From assembly GCF_014202225.1 (NCBI RefSeq), contig NZ_JACHGE010000011.1:11665-75664 (forward strand): a stretch of DNA of 64,000 nucleotides, read 5' to 3'. The position numbers and the translations under genes are program-made. Positions within the stretch are counted from its first letter, which is position 1; the number at the start of each line of letters is the position of its first letter. This DNA is from Algibacter amylolyticus. Its GTDB lineage: Bacteria; Bacteroidota; Bacteroidia; Flavobacteriales; Flavobacteriaceae. The notes under the pieces are model-generated. The model searched no databases and was not told the origin of the DNA. It saw only the letters and a program-made list of their open reading frames with translations. This document shows positions 45,082 to 54,645 of the stretch, one piece after another.

Positions 45082-47778
45082 TTGCATACAAACAACTTTA
45101 AAATACTTTTTGCACTAAGTTTTACTGTGTTTATCAACACGTTAAGCTTTTCTCAAGATATCCCTGAAAAAGGAAAAAGCATTAACAGAACTGTTAAGGA
45201 TAGTTTAGTTCCTAGTGTTGACAGTCTCGATGTTTTAAATACTTCAGAGAAAATACAGGATACCATAACAAAAGATTCTATAAAACCTAAAAAGGATTTG
45301 TTAGAAAACATAGTGAAGTATCACGCTAAAGATTACACGACTTTCAGTAATAAAAAACAAAAACTCTACCTATATAATGAAGCCAAAATAGATTATGGCG
45401 ACATGAATATTACCGCAGGTAGTATAACTATAGATTATAATACCAACACCGTTTACGCTGTAGGAATTACAGATTCTATTGGAGCCTATAGTCAAAAACC
45501 GGTTTTTACACAAGGTAGTAATGTTGTTGAGCCCGATTCTATCGTTTTTAATACAGAAACCCAAAAGGCCTTAATTTACAATTCAAAAACAGAACAAGGT
45601 GAAGGTACCGTAATATCAGAGCTTACTAAAAAAGAAAACGATTCGGTTTACTTTGTTAAAGATGCAAAATATACTACTGCAAGTAATTTAGAAGATCCAG
45701 AATATTATATAAAATTAAGAAAAGCTAAAATTGTTCCAGGAAAAAAAATTGTTACTGGTTTGGCTAACTTATTTATATATGATGTTCCAACGCCTTTAGG
45801 GTTGCCTTTCGGCTTTTTTCCGCAAAGCGAAACACAAACATCGGGGGTTATTATTCCAACCTTTGGAGAGCAAAATACAAGAGGTTATTTTTTACAAAAT
45901 GGTGGTTATTATTTTGCTATTAACGATTACGTCGATTTAGCTGTTTTAGGTGATTATTATACCAATGGTAGTTACGGACTGCGTTTAGAAAACAAATACA
46001 AAAAACGCTATAAATACAGTGGTAATATCGGGTTTAGATATGAAAACCTGATTACTAGCGAACGTGGGTTTTCAGACTACGCTAAGAATACCATTTATAA
46101 CTTAAGGTGGTCTCACAGTCAAGATTCAAAAGCAAACCCAAATTCTCGCTTTTCAGCTTCGGTTAACTTAGGTAGTAGTTCTTACTATCAACAATCTGTT
46201 AATCAGGTAAACGTTGCTAACTTTTTAAATAATACCTTATCATCTTCTGTATCGTATTCCAAAACGTTTCAGGGCGAACCACAGGTTAATTATAGTGTAA
46301 CAGCTACGCACTCTCAAAACACTAATACTGAAGAAATAAACATGACACTTCCAACTTTTCAAGGAAGCGTTGGTAGAGTTTATCCGTTTGCCTCTAAAAA
46401 TGGTTCTAAAAAGGGTATTATACAGAATATAAACTTACAGTATAACATTCGTGGAGAGAACAGAATCTCGACAACCGATTCTTTATTCTTTAAAAAAGAA
46501 ATGTTTGACGAAGCTAAAGCAGGTTTTCAACATTCTATTCCAATATCGACCAACTTTAAATTATTTAAATACTTTAGTGCTAGTGCTAGTAGTAGTTTTA
46601 ATGAAGTTTGGACGTTTAAAACCGTTGATAAAACTTATGATACTACCGATAGAGAAGTTGTAACAGAAACCGTTAATGGTTTTGATGCTTTTAGAACGTA
46701 TAACTTTAGCACCAGTTTAGGAACCACAATTTACGGTATGTTTAATCGTGAAAAAGAAGGTAAAGACGTGAAACTTAAAGCTATTAGACACGTTATTAGA
46801 CCATCTATTAGTTATAACATTAATCCTGCCTTCGATAAATATTATGATACTTACGAGGTTGTTAGTGCAGATGGTTTAACTACTAGCGATGTTGATTTCA
46901 CACGTTTTGAAGAAAGCATTTTTGGAACGCCTAATAAAACATTTTCAAGTTCTATGGGGATTTCTGTTTCTAATAATCTTGAAGCAAAAGTTAAAGACAG
47001 AGATAGTACAGCTACCGAGGATAAAAAAATAACCATTTTTAATAACTTAAACTTTTCTACCTCGTATAATTTTGCAGGAGATTCATTAAAATGGAGTCCC
47101 GTTCGTGTTAGTGGTGGTACGCAATTGTTTAAAAACAAAATGAGCATAAATTTTGGAGCTACTTTAGATCCTTACGCTTTAGATAATAATAACACTAGAA
47201 TTGACACCTATAATATTGATAATGGTGGTAGCCTTTTTAGGTTAACCAACGCCAACATGAATGCTAGTTGGTCTTTTTCTAGTAAAGACGGCAAGAACAA
47301 AGACAAAGATTCCGACCTCGAAGAAAACAGACGTAGTGGTGGTCGTGCCGATGATTTGTTTGGTGTTTCTCAAGATTTTTCAAATCAGCAAATAGAGGAT
47401 AAACGGGGTGAAAAGGAAGAAGAATCTAGTGAACTCTATAACTTTAAAATACCCTGGAGTTTTAGGGTCGCCTATGCTGTAAACTATGGTAATAGTGCGC
47501 GGCAAAATGAAATATCATCACACTCTCTTATGTTCTCTGGTGATATTGAATTGTCCACAAAATGGTCTGTAGGTGGTTCATCGGGTTACGATTTAAAAAA
47601 TGCAGGTTTCACGTATACACAGTTACGTTTTGAACGTGATTTATTAAGTTGGCGCATGAATTTTAGCTGGGTTCCTTTTAGTACCAGAAGTTCTTGGAAT
47701 TTCTTTATTGGTATTAAATCTAGTATCTTAAGCGATCTTAAATACGAAAAACGTAGGCAAGCCGATATTCAACTCTAA
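45082..47778 (+). CDS. lptD: LptD/OstA-like outer-membrane LPS-assembly protein
   Basis: A large outer-membrane beta barrel that places LPS in the outer leaflet. After a signal peptide come an OstA-like beta-taco domain (about 95-230: EAKIDYGDMNITAGSITIDY, EPDSIVFNTETQKALIYNSK in part, TTASNLEDPEYYIKLRKAKI) and a long barrel with aromatic-ended strands. No in-frame ATG precedes the signal peptide. The frame is open to a TTG at 45031, but this overlaps a -7 box and would give a long n-region. I prefer the TTG at 45082, which gives HTNNFKILFALSFTVFIN as a normal signal peptide. Bacteroidota LptD often has degenerate starts. Confidence 0.9.
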   Translation: MHTNNFKILFALSFTVFINTLSFSQDIPEKGKSINRTVKDSLVPSVDSLDVLNTSEKIQDTITKDSIKPKKDLLENIVKYHAKDYTTFSNKKQKLYLYNEAKIDYGDMNITAGSITIDYNTNTVYAVGITDSIGAYSQKPVFTQGSNVVEPDSIVFNTETQKALIYNSKTEQGEGTVISELTKKENDSVYFVKDAKYTTASNLEDPEYYIKLRKAKIVPGKKIVTGLANLFIYDVPTPLGLPFGFFPQSETQTSGVIIPTFGEQNTRGYFLQNGGYYFAINDYVDLAVLGDYYTNGSYGLRLENKYKKRYKYSGNIGFRYENLITSERGFSDYAKNTIYNLRWSHSQDSKANPNSRFSASVNLGSSSYYQQSVNQVNVANFLNNTLSSSVSYSKTFQGEPQVNYSVTATHSQNTNTEEINMTLPTFQGSVGRVYPFASKNGSKKGIIQNINLQYNIRGENRISTTDSLFFKKEMFDEAKAGFQHSIPISTNFKLFKYFSASASSSFNEVWTFKTVDKTYDTTDREVVTETVNGFDAFRTYNFSTSLGTTIYGMFNREKEGKDVKLKAIRHVIRPSISYNINPAFDKYYDTYEVVSADGLTTSDVDFTRFEESIFGTPNKTFSSSMGISVSNNLEAKVKDRDSTATEDKKITIFNNLNFSTSYNFAGDSLKWSPVRVSGGTQLFKNKMSINFGATLDPYALDNNNTRIDTYNIDNGGSLFRLTNANMNASWSFSSKDGKNKDKDSDLEENRRSGGRADDLFGVSQDFSNQQIEDKRGEKEEESSELYNFKIPWSFRVAYAVNYGNSARQNEISSHSLMFSGDIELSTKWSVGGSSGYDLKNAGFTYTQLRFERDLLSWRMNFSWVPFSTRSSWNFFIGIKSSILSDLKYEKRRQADIQL

Positions 47779-47864
47779 ACCTGTTTAGGTTCATCATACT
47801 ATTAGACTAAAAAAAACGTAAACTGAAAATTCTTTTTTTTCGGATAACTAAAAATCACACTATT

Positions 47865-48245
47865 ATGAAAACCATTATCACAACAAAAAATGCTCCTGCT
47901 CCAATAGGACCATATAATCAAGCTATCCTAACCGGTAACACCTTATATACTTCTGGCCAAATTGCTATAAACCCAGAAACAAATGTATTAGTTCTTGACT
48001 CCATAGAAGAAGAAACTAAGCAAGTGATGCAGAATTTAAAAGCTGTTTTAGAAGCCGCAGACATGACATTTGAAAACGTTATTAAATCTTCTATATTTAT
48101 TAGTAATATGGATAACTTCACCACAATAAATGCCGTTTACGGAAGCTATTTTAATGATGCTAATGCACCAGCAAGAGAAACTGTAGAAGTAGCAAGATTA
48201 CCTAAAAGTGTTAATGTAGAAATTAGCATGATAGCCGTAAAATAA
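47865..48245 (+). CDS. RidA family enamine/imine deaminase
   Basis: A 126-residue trimeric RidA (YjgF/YER057c/UK114) family member. It has APIGPYNQAILTGNTLYTSGQIA, the NLKAVLEAADMTFENVIKSSIF helix-strand segment, the catalytic Arg in NAPARETVEVARLPK, and the VEISMIAVK end. RidA hydrolyses reactive 2-aminoacrylate and related enamines made by PLP enzymes. Confidence 0.95.
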   Translation: MKTIITTKNAPAPIGPYNQAILTGNTLYTSGQIAINPETNVLVLDSIEEETKQVMQNLKAVLEAADMTFENVIKSSIFISNMDNFTTINAVYGSYFNDANAPARETVEVARLPKSVNVEISMIAVK

Positions 48246-48255
48246 AAGTTAAGGC

Positions 48256-49665
48256 TTAATGGTGACTTGTAAACTTTTGTAATAAATCTTTAAGCCTTAA
48301 AACATCAATTGGTTTTGGTAAAAAATCATCAATACCAGCTTGTTTTGCTTTTTCAATATCCTTCTCGAATGCACTGGCAGATACTCCAATAATTGGTGTT
48401 TTACTTCTATAATATTTATCGGTTTCCTTAATGAGTTTTGTAGCTTGATACCCATCCATATCTGGCATGTAAATATCCATAAAAATCATATCGAAGTCCA
48501 ATATTTTATATAGCTCCACCGCCTCTAAACCATTTTTAGCAAACGTACAATCGGCACCTTGCTTCTCTAAAAGGAATTTAATTACCTTTTGGTTCATTCT
48601 ATTATCTTCTGCAATTAGCACATTAAATTTAGTAGATAATATAGGTTCGCTAGTTTCCTCAATCTTCTTAACGTTTAAAGTCTTTTTAAGCTGAAGGCTA
48701 AAATAAAACGTAGACCCTTCATTTTCTTTACTTTCCAACTTGAGCTCCCCACCCATAAAATCAACTAATTTATGCGAAATGGATAAGCCCATGCCTCCAC
48801 CTCTATAATCCTTTTTGATTTTATTATCATAAACGCCATCAAAATTATTAAAGACATGCTTCACATCTTCCGCCTTCATCCCTATCCCAGTATCCTTTAT
48901 ATAAAAGGTAATAATTTGATCGTTATCAATACCTACAGATTGATCAACTATTATAGAAATTTTTCCCGCATTAGTGTACTTAATAGCATTATTAATTAAG
49001 TTAATTAATACCTGTTGAATTCTTTTCGAATCGGCAAAAACCAAAAACTTTCCTCTATCTTCAGATATAAATTTATATTCAAACTCCAAGCCTTTTTCCC
49101 AAGCCTGATATTCTAATATTTTAAAGAGTTGCGATAAATCGGTTTTTAAATCGGTAGTTTGCATATTCAACTCCAACTCCTTATCGTTAGATTCTTGATT
49201 ATCCGAAACCATATTTACCAATTGCATCAAGTGTTTTGAAGAATATTCGGCTATTTCAACCTGTGCAGTTTGGTCGCTATTAAGTTCTGTTTGCCTTAAC
49301 ATGTTCAGCATACCTAAAACCGTGTTTAGTGGTGTACGCACCTCATAAATCATGTTCGCTAAATATATAGATTTTTGGTTTGCAACCTCATCCGCATGTT
49401 CTAAGCTTTCTTTTAACTCTTCGGCTCTGGCCCTAAGATTTTTTTCTACAACATCATTTTTAAGCTGATTTTTTAAAAAATATTGCAATGCCAAAACCTG
49501 TAATATGGCTAAAACAAATAAAAATATCGCAGCGCTTTGTGCATAAATTTTCTTTTCAAGGTAAAAGTATCCAATAAGTAAAATGGCAGCAATAGAGCCA
49601 AAAATGAAAAAAGATAACTTCTTTTTCATTTTTAATTGTTTTATAGACTTAGGGAATCCTTTCAT
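48256..49665 (-). CDS. Hybrid sensor kinase-like protein, H-box His replaced by Tyr
   Basis: A 469-residue membrane protein with two N-terminal membrane helices (about 17-36 and 44-64), a coiled linker, a HisKA-like helical hairpin, a HATPase domain (about 200-330: N-box INLINNAIKY, G1 DTGIGM, G2 YRGGGMGLSISHKL) and a C-terminal receiver domain (about 348-465, AEDNRMNQK, phosphoacceptor Asp397 in FMDIYMP). The H-box reads NMIYEVRTP: the usual phosphoacceptor His is Tyr107 (codon TAT at 49345-49347). ATP and receiver sites appear intact. The true start may be Met13 (49629, MKKKLSFF). Confidence 0.9.
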   Translation of the reverse strand: MKGFPKSIKQLKMKKKLSFFIFGSIAAILLIGYFYLEKKIYAQSAAIFLFVLAILQVLALQYFLKNQLKNDVVEKNLRARAEELKESLEHADEVANQKSIYLANMIYEVRTPLNTVLGMLNMLRQTELNSDQTAQVEIAEYSSKHLMQLVNMVSDNQESNDKELELNMQTTDLKTDLSQLFKILEYQAWEKGLEFEYKFISEDRGKFLVFADSKRIQQVLINLINNAIKYTNAGKISIIVDQSVGIDNDQIITFYIKDTGIGMKAEDVKHVFNNFDGVYDNKIKKDYRGGGMGLSISHKLVDFMGGELKLESKENEGSTFYFSLQLKKTLNVKKIEETSEPILSTKFNVLIAEDNRMNQKVIKFLLEKQGADCTFAKNGLEAVELYKILDFDMIFMDIYMPDMDGYQATKLIKETDKYYRSKTPIIGVSASAFEKDIEKAKQAGIDDFLPKPIDVLRLKDLLQKFTSHH

Positions 49666-49797
49666 TAATTAGTGCTTTTAACAAACTTATCTATAAATAT
49701 ACGAATTAGCAAGACTATTATTTAGAATTATGTGGTTTACTTATTACGAAAATACTTAAATTTAAGCTTTAATCATTTAATAAAAAATAGTTCTTTA

Positions 49798-50838
49798 ATG
49801 CGCATAGAATACGAAATAAAATTAGGGTTTAAAGATGTCATGATTCGTCCAAAACGTTCAACATTAAAAAGTCGATCGGAAGTTAACCTAGAACGCGAGT
49901 TTAAATTCCTTCATAGCCCAATGACTTGGAAAGGCATTCCAATAATGGCAGCCAATATGGATACCGTTGGTACATTTGAAATGGCAAAAGCGCTATCAAA
50001 AAACAAACTTTTTTCGGCCATACATAAACATTATAGTCTAAATGAATGGGAAGACTTTTTAAAAAGCGCCCCTGCAGGCATAGAAAATTATATTGCTGTT
50101 AGTACCGGAATTGGTAAACATGATGCCGATAAACTATCAAAAATAATCATCAAACATCCTCAACTTAAATTTATTTGTATTGATGTAGCCAATGGCTATT
50201 CTGAATATTTTACAGATTTTGTTAAGCAAACACGCAGTACATATCCCGATAAAGTTATTATTGCAGGTAATGTAGTTACTGGCGAAATGGTAGAAGAGTT
50301 ATTACTCTCAGGAGCCGATATAGTAAAAGTAGGTATTGGACCAGGTTCGGTATGTACAACACGTGTTAAAACCGGAGTGGGTTATCCGCAGTTATCGGCT
50401 ATTATAGAATGTGCAGATGCTGCTCATGGTTTAGGCGGACAAATAATAAGTGATGGCGGATGCGCTATTCCAGGGGATATCTCGAAAGCTTTTGGTGCCG
50501 GAGCAGATTTTGTTATGTTAGGTGGTATGTTAGCTGGACACGACGAAAGCGGCGGAGAAACCATTGAGCGAGATGGCGAAAAATACAGAAAGTTTTATGG
50601 CATGAGTTCTGAAACTGCTATGGATAAACACGTTGGTGGCGTTGCAGAATATCGCGCTAGCGAAGGTAAAACCGTAGAGGTGCCATATCGTGGTAAAGTT
50701 GAAAAAACATTACAAGATATTTTGGGCGGTATACGAAGTACCTGTACTTATGTAGGTGCAGCACGATTAAAAGAGCTTACAAAATGCACCACCTTTATTA
50801 GGGTTGCAGAACAGGAAAACAGAACCTATACACAATAA
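49798..50838 (+). CDS. guaC: GMP reductase
   Basis: It deaminates GMP to IMP with NADPH in purine salvage. The 346-residue protein has the guaC-type N-terminus [19 protein letters not shown], the IMPDH-fold phosphate loop [14 protein letters not shown], and the active loop [15 protein letters not shown] with the catalytic Cys. There is no CBS pair, which separates it from IMP dehydrogenase. I start at ATG 49798 ([10 protein letters not shown]); the frame is open from a GTG at 49732, but that would add 22 non-conserved residues. Confidence 0.96.
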   Translation: MRIEYEIKLGFKDVMIRPKRSTLKSRSEVNLEREFKFLHSPMTWKGIPIMAANMDTVGTFEMAKALSKNKLFSAIHKHYSLNEWEDFLKSAPAGIENYIAVSTGIGKHDADKLSKIIIKHPQLKFICIDVANGYSEYFTDFVKQTRSTYPDKVIIAGNVVTGEMVEELLLSGADIVKVGIGPGSVCTTRVKTGVGYPQLSAIIECADAAHGLGGQIISDGGCAIPGDISKAFGAGADFVMLGGMLAGHDESGGETIERDGEKYRKFYGMSSETAMDKHVGGVAEYRASEGKTVEVPYRGKVEKTLQDILGGIRSTCTYVGAARLKELTKCTTFIRVAEQENRTYTQ

Positions 50839-51028
50839 AAAGTTAAGCTTATTTTTAATGGGTGAAATCTTAATTATAGTGCAAAAAATCAATTGATTTT
50901 TAATTTTAGCATTTATAGTGAGTATAAATATTAAAATGATAATTTAAGTCTATTAATTCTGAGACTTTTTAAGTGTTTTCTTAATATAAAACCCTTAAAT
51001 TGTAATATCTAATAATTAAATAACAACT

Positions 51029-54000
51029 ATGGCGTTAAAAATTGTAATTTCTCATAAAACAAAGTATAAATATGATAGACCAGTTTCATTATCACCTCAT
51101 ATTTTTAGGTTAAGACCTGCGCCACATAGCAGAACGCCCATAGAAGCTTATTCTATAAAAATTACACCCGAGAATCAATTTTTCAATTGGCAACAAGATC
51201 CTTTTGGAAATTATATGGCGCGTTTAATTTTTCCAGAAAAAACGACTGAGCTTACTATAGATGTGGAAATTATAGCCGATTTAAAAACCATAAATCCGTT
51301 CGATTTTTTTGTTGAAGAATACGCCGAAGAATACCCTTTTGTATATAAGGAGGAAACAAAAAAGGAGTTACTACCCTATTTAGAAATTACCGACAAAGGA
51401 AAACTGCTTCAGGATTTCCTTAAAACATTAGATTATACGCCTAGAAAAACCATTTATTTTTTAATTGATATCAATCAGAAAATATATGAGTTCTTAAATT
51501 ATAACATCAGGATGGATCCTGGTGTACAAACCTGCGAAGAAACATTAGATAGTAAAAGTGGCTCATGTCGCGATTATGCTTGGTTATTTGTGCAAACCTT
51601 GCGCCATTTAGGTTTTGGTGCGCGTTTTGTTTCTGGTTATTTGGTGCAATTAAAATCCGATGAAAAATCATTAGACGGCCCATCGGGTCCCGAAGAAGAT
51701 TTTACCGATTTACACGCATGGGCAGAAGTATATTTGCCTGGTGCAGGTTGGATTGGATTCGATGCTACCTCTGGTTTATTAGCTGGCGAAGGACATATTC
51801 CATTAGCCTGTACGCCTACTTTTGAAAGCGCTGCGCCTGTTACCGGAATGTCCGATGTTTGCGAAACCGAGTTCTTTTTTGAAAACTCCGTAAAACGTAT
51901 TTTCGAATCGCCTAGAGTTACCAAACCTTATACAGAAGAGCAATGGAATGCTATTTACAAACTAGGTTTTAAAGTAGAAAAACAATTAGAAAAAGGCGAT
52001 GTTCGTTTAACCATGGGTGGCGAACCTACATTTGTTTCTATCGACGATATGGAATCTCCAGAATGGAATACCGATGCCGATGGTCCGCATAAAAGAGAAT
52101 TAGCCAAAAACCTTTCGGCACGCTTGTACGATGAGTTTGCCAAAGGCGGTGTATTGCATCAAGCACAAGGTAAATGGTATCCCGGAGAACCTTTACCACG
52201 CTGGTCTATAGAATTATGTTGGCGAAAAGATGGCAGAAACATTTGGCATAACAAGAAATTATTATCCTTGTTTGCAGATAACCCTATAGTTCCAGAAAAT
52301 GCAGATATTCTATTCCTAGAAACCCTAACCAAACATTTAGGAATTACAGATACCACTATAGTGCCCACTTACGAGGATGCCTTCTATTTTATGTGGGAAG
52401 AAGGCAAACTACCTATAGATGTCGATCCTACAAAAGATGATGGTGCCTTATTAGTAAAAAACAAACTTAAAGAGATTCTTAAGGATGGTAAATCCAAAGC
52501 CGTTGGTTATGTATTACCATTAAATAACTCGATGGGAACTTGGTATACAAGCGACTGGACTTTTAGAAGAAACCACTTGTTTTTAATACCCGGAAACTCC
52601 CCTATTGGTTTACGTTTACCCCTAGATTCTTTAATACGAAAACCAGAACATGGCGAATTCCCGCAGTTCGTGGCCGATAATTTTTCCGTAAAAGGACGAC
52701 TACCAAGTTTCAAAAAAACAGCGGCCACACGATACGACAATGTAGTAAACAATGGTGCTCCAATAGATAACACCTATTTTATTAGAACCGCATTATGTTC
52801 AGAAGTTAGAGATGGTAAATTATACCTGTTCTTACCACCAATGGACTCTGCCGAAATATTTTTAGACCTTATTGCTTCCATTGAAGCTACAGCAAAAAAA
52901 TTAGACATCCCGGTTATTTTAGAAGGTTACGATCCTCCAAAAGATCATAGACTAGAATCCATGAAAGTCACTCCAGATCCCGGAGTTATCGAAATAAATG
53001 TACATCCTGCAAAAAACTGGGAAGAGTTAACGCATAACACCTTAACGCTATACAAACTCGCTAAACAATCCAGATTGGGTACCGAAAAGTTCATGCTCGA
53101 TGGTAAGCATACCGGTACAGGTGGCGGAAATCACGTGACTTTAGGTGGTGTATCACCAGCCGATAGTCCTTTACTTCGTAAACCTAGTTTATTACGAAGT
53201 TTACTAACCTTTTGGCAACATCACCCAGGACTATCATATTTATTCTCTGGAGCATTTATTGGTGCCACAAGTCAAGCACCACGAATAGACGAAGCCCGTA
53301 TGGAAAATCTATACGAACTCGAAATAGCCTTTAGTCAAATACCAAAAGATGGCGAAGTCCCATTTTGGTTAACCGATAGATTGTTTCGCCATTTACTAAC
53401 AGATTTAACAGGAAACACACACCGTGCAGAATTTTGTATCGATAAATTATATTCACCAGACTCTTCTTCAGGGCGTTTAGGTATCCTTGAGCTTCGTGCT
53501 TTCGATATGCCACCGCATCCGCAAATGAGTTTAATGCAAAACCTATTAGTAAGAACGCTAGTAGCGTGGTTCTGGAAAAAACCATACGAGCACGATTTAG
53601 TACGTTGGGGAACAGAATTACACGATAAATTCCTAATCGAGCATTATGTAAGAGAAGATATCAAGGATATTGTCGAGCAACTTAACCGAGCCGGATATAA
53701 ATTTCAAGAAGATTGGTTCAACCCATTCTTCGAGTTTAGGTTCCCGCTTCACGGTATGGTTCAAATCAATAATGTGCATTTAGAGTTACGTGCTGCTATC
53801 GAACCATGGAATGTATTAGGCGAAGAAATGTCAGGTGGCGGAACCGCTAGATATGTCGATTCTTCCGTAGAGCGAATTCAAGTAAAAGTCAATCATTTTA
53901 TCGAAGAACGTTTCGTACTTACCTGTAACGGCGTAAAAGTACAATTAAACAGCACCGGTATAAAAGGCGAATATGTTGCTGGCGTGCGTTACAAAGCATG

Positions 54001-54355
54001 GAATCCGCACTCGTCGTTACATCCAACCATCGATGTAGATACCCCGTTGGTTTTCGATATTGTAGATACTTGGAACAAACGCTCCATTGGCGGTTGCACC
54101 TATTATGTGGCGCATCCAGGAGGCCGTTCGTACGAAAGTTATCCAGTAAACAGTTACGAAGCAGAATCGCGACGCATTAACCGTTTCTGGGAGTTTGGGC
54201 ACACACAAGGTACCATCGAAGAAAAGGAAAGCATCATGCAAGGTGGCGAAAGCACATCAAAAGTCGAAAAACAAGAAAGCTCTAAGAAGTTTAGTTACAA
54301 AGAGCTGCCAATTAATTTCGAATTTCCGTACACGCTCGATCTGCGTAAAAAATAA
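51029..54355 (+). CDS. Transglutaminase fused to DUF2126 (COG4196-type)
   Basis: A 1108-residue protein. The N-terminal third is a bacterial transglutaminase-like domain (Cys180 in SGSCRDY, His229 in DLHAWAEVY, Asp245 in IGFDATSG). The remainder is DUF2126 (RLTMGGEPTFVSIDDMESP; DPPKDHRLESMKVTPDPGVI; GTGGGNHVTLGG; GHTQGTI). From memory of comparative-genomics work, this family occurs with cp-ATP-grasp, alpha-E and COG1305 genes in predicted peptide-synthesis or peptide-tagging systems. The product is unknown. It starts the cassette that runs to 58.1 kb. Confidence 0.93.
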   Translation: MALKIVISHKTKYKYDRPVSLSPHIFRLRPAPHSRTPIEAYSIKITPENQFFNWQQDPFGNYMARLIFPEKTTELTIDVEIIADLKTINPFDFFVEEYAEEYPFVYKEETKKELLPYLEITDKGKLLQDFLKTLDYTPRKTIYFLIDINQKIYEFLNYNIRMDPGVQTCEETLDSKSGSCRDYAWLFVQTLRHLGFGARFVSGYLVQLKSDEKSLDGPSGPEEDFTDLHAWAEVYLPGAGWIGFDATSGLLAGEGHIPLACTPTFESAAPVTGMSDVCETEFFFENSVKRIFESPRVTKPYTEEQWNAIYKLGFKVEKQLEKGDVRLTMGGEPTFVSIDDMESPEWNTDADGPHKRELAKNLSARLYDEFAKGGVLHQAQGKWYPGEPLPRWSIELCWRKDGRNIWHNKKLLSLFADNPIVPENADILFLETLTKHLGITDTTIVPTYEDAFYFMWEEGKLPIDVDPTKDDGALLVKNKLKEILKDGKSKAVGYVLPLNNSMGTWYTSDWTFRRNHLFLIPGNSPIGLRLPLDSLIRKPEHGEFPQFVADNFSVKGRLPSFKKTAATRYDNVVNNGAPIDNTYFIRTALCSEVRDGKLYLFLPPMDSAEIFLDLIASIEATAKKLDIPVILEGYDPPKDHRLESMKVTPDPGVIEINVHPAKNWEELTHNTLTLYKLAKQSRLGTEKFMLDGKHTGTGGGNHVTLGGVSPADSPLLRKPSLLRSLLTFWQHHPGLSYLFSGAFIGATSQAPRIDEARMENLYELEIAFSQIPKDGEVPFWLTDRLFRHLLTDLTGNTHRAEFCIDKLYSPDSSSGRLGILELRAFDMPPHPQMSLMQNLLVRTLVAWFWKKPYEHDLVRWGTELHDKFLIEHYVREDIKDIVEQLNRAGYKFQEDWFNPFFEFRFPLHGMVQINNVHLELRAAIEPWNVLGEEMSGGGTARYVDSSVERIQVKVNHFIEERFVLTCNGVKVQLNSTGIKGEYVAGVRYKAWNPHSSLHPTIDVDTPLVFDIVDTWNKRSIGGCTYYVAHPGGRSYESYPVNSYEAESRRINRFWEFGHTQGTIEEKESIMQGGESTSKVEKQESSKKFSYKELPINFEFPYTLDLRKK

Positions 54356-54362
54356 AGTCAAC

Positions 54363-54402
54363 ACCATTCCTCATAGCGCGGTCATGTGTTATGAGGAATG
54401 GT
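54363..54402 (+). promoter_or_regulatory. Perfect 13-bp hairpin after the transglutaminase-DUF2126 gene
   Basis: ACCATTCCTCATA and TATGAGGAATGGT around a 14-base loop, 7 bp after the stop codon. No T run follows directly, so it could end, slow or protect the transcript. It separates the first cassette gene from the second, along with repeat copy 3. Confidence 0.6.
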
Positions 54403-54427
54403 TATTACCATTACATCCTTTAGTAAT

Positions 54428-54538
54428 TTGGGCGTTACCCAAAAAGGGTCGGGCTTTCCGTTGTATCTTTTTTTGCCATTTATGGCAGCAAAAAAAGGAT
54501 GTCACTTCAATCCCTAACGCAATGGTGCGCACAACCCA
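54428..54538 (+). repeat. Structured intergenic repeat, copy 3
   Basis: From TTGGGCGTTACCC to about AACGCAATGG. It contains the mini-hairpin ACCC-A5-GGGT, GGGTCGGGCTTTCCG, a T-rich TTTTTTTGCC...GGCAGCAAAAAAA hairpin and GGATGTCACTTCAATCCC. It matches copy 2 in reverse orientation. Because the reading frames through it stay open, it mimics a coding sequence but is not one. Confidence 0.75.
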
Positions 54539-54617
54539 AAAACAGTGCAATCCCAGGCTATTTTCTTTAAATAAAAAACCATATCACATCTTTAGTACTT
54601 ATAACAAGATTTTACAT

Positions 54618-54625
54618 TAATTTTG
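54618..54625 (+). promoter_or_regulatory. Predicted internal -7 box for the ATP-grasp gene
   Basis: TAATTTTG matches TAnnTTTG, 20 bp before the start codon. It suggests the second cassette gene can be transcribed on its own. Confidence 0.45.
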
Positions 54626-54645
54626 CATTTCCATAATATCAAAAA

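Noticed and set aside
54195-54620. Open reading frame overlapping the end of the transglutaminase gene and repeat copy 3
   Set aside because: Its first half is an alternative frame of the transglutaminase-DUF2126 gene and its second half reads through the repeat. The composition is Lys/Cys-rich and protein-unlike.
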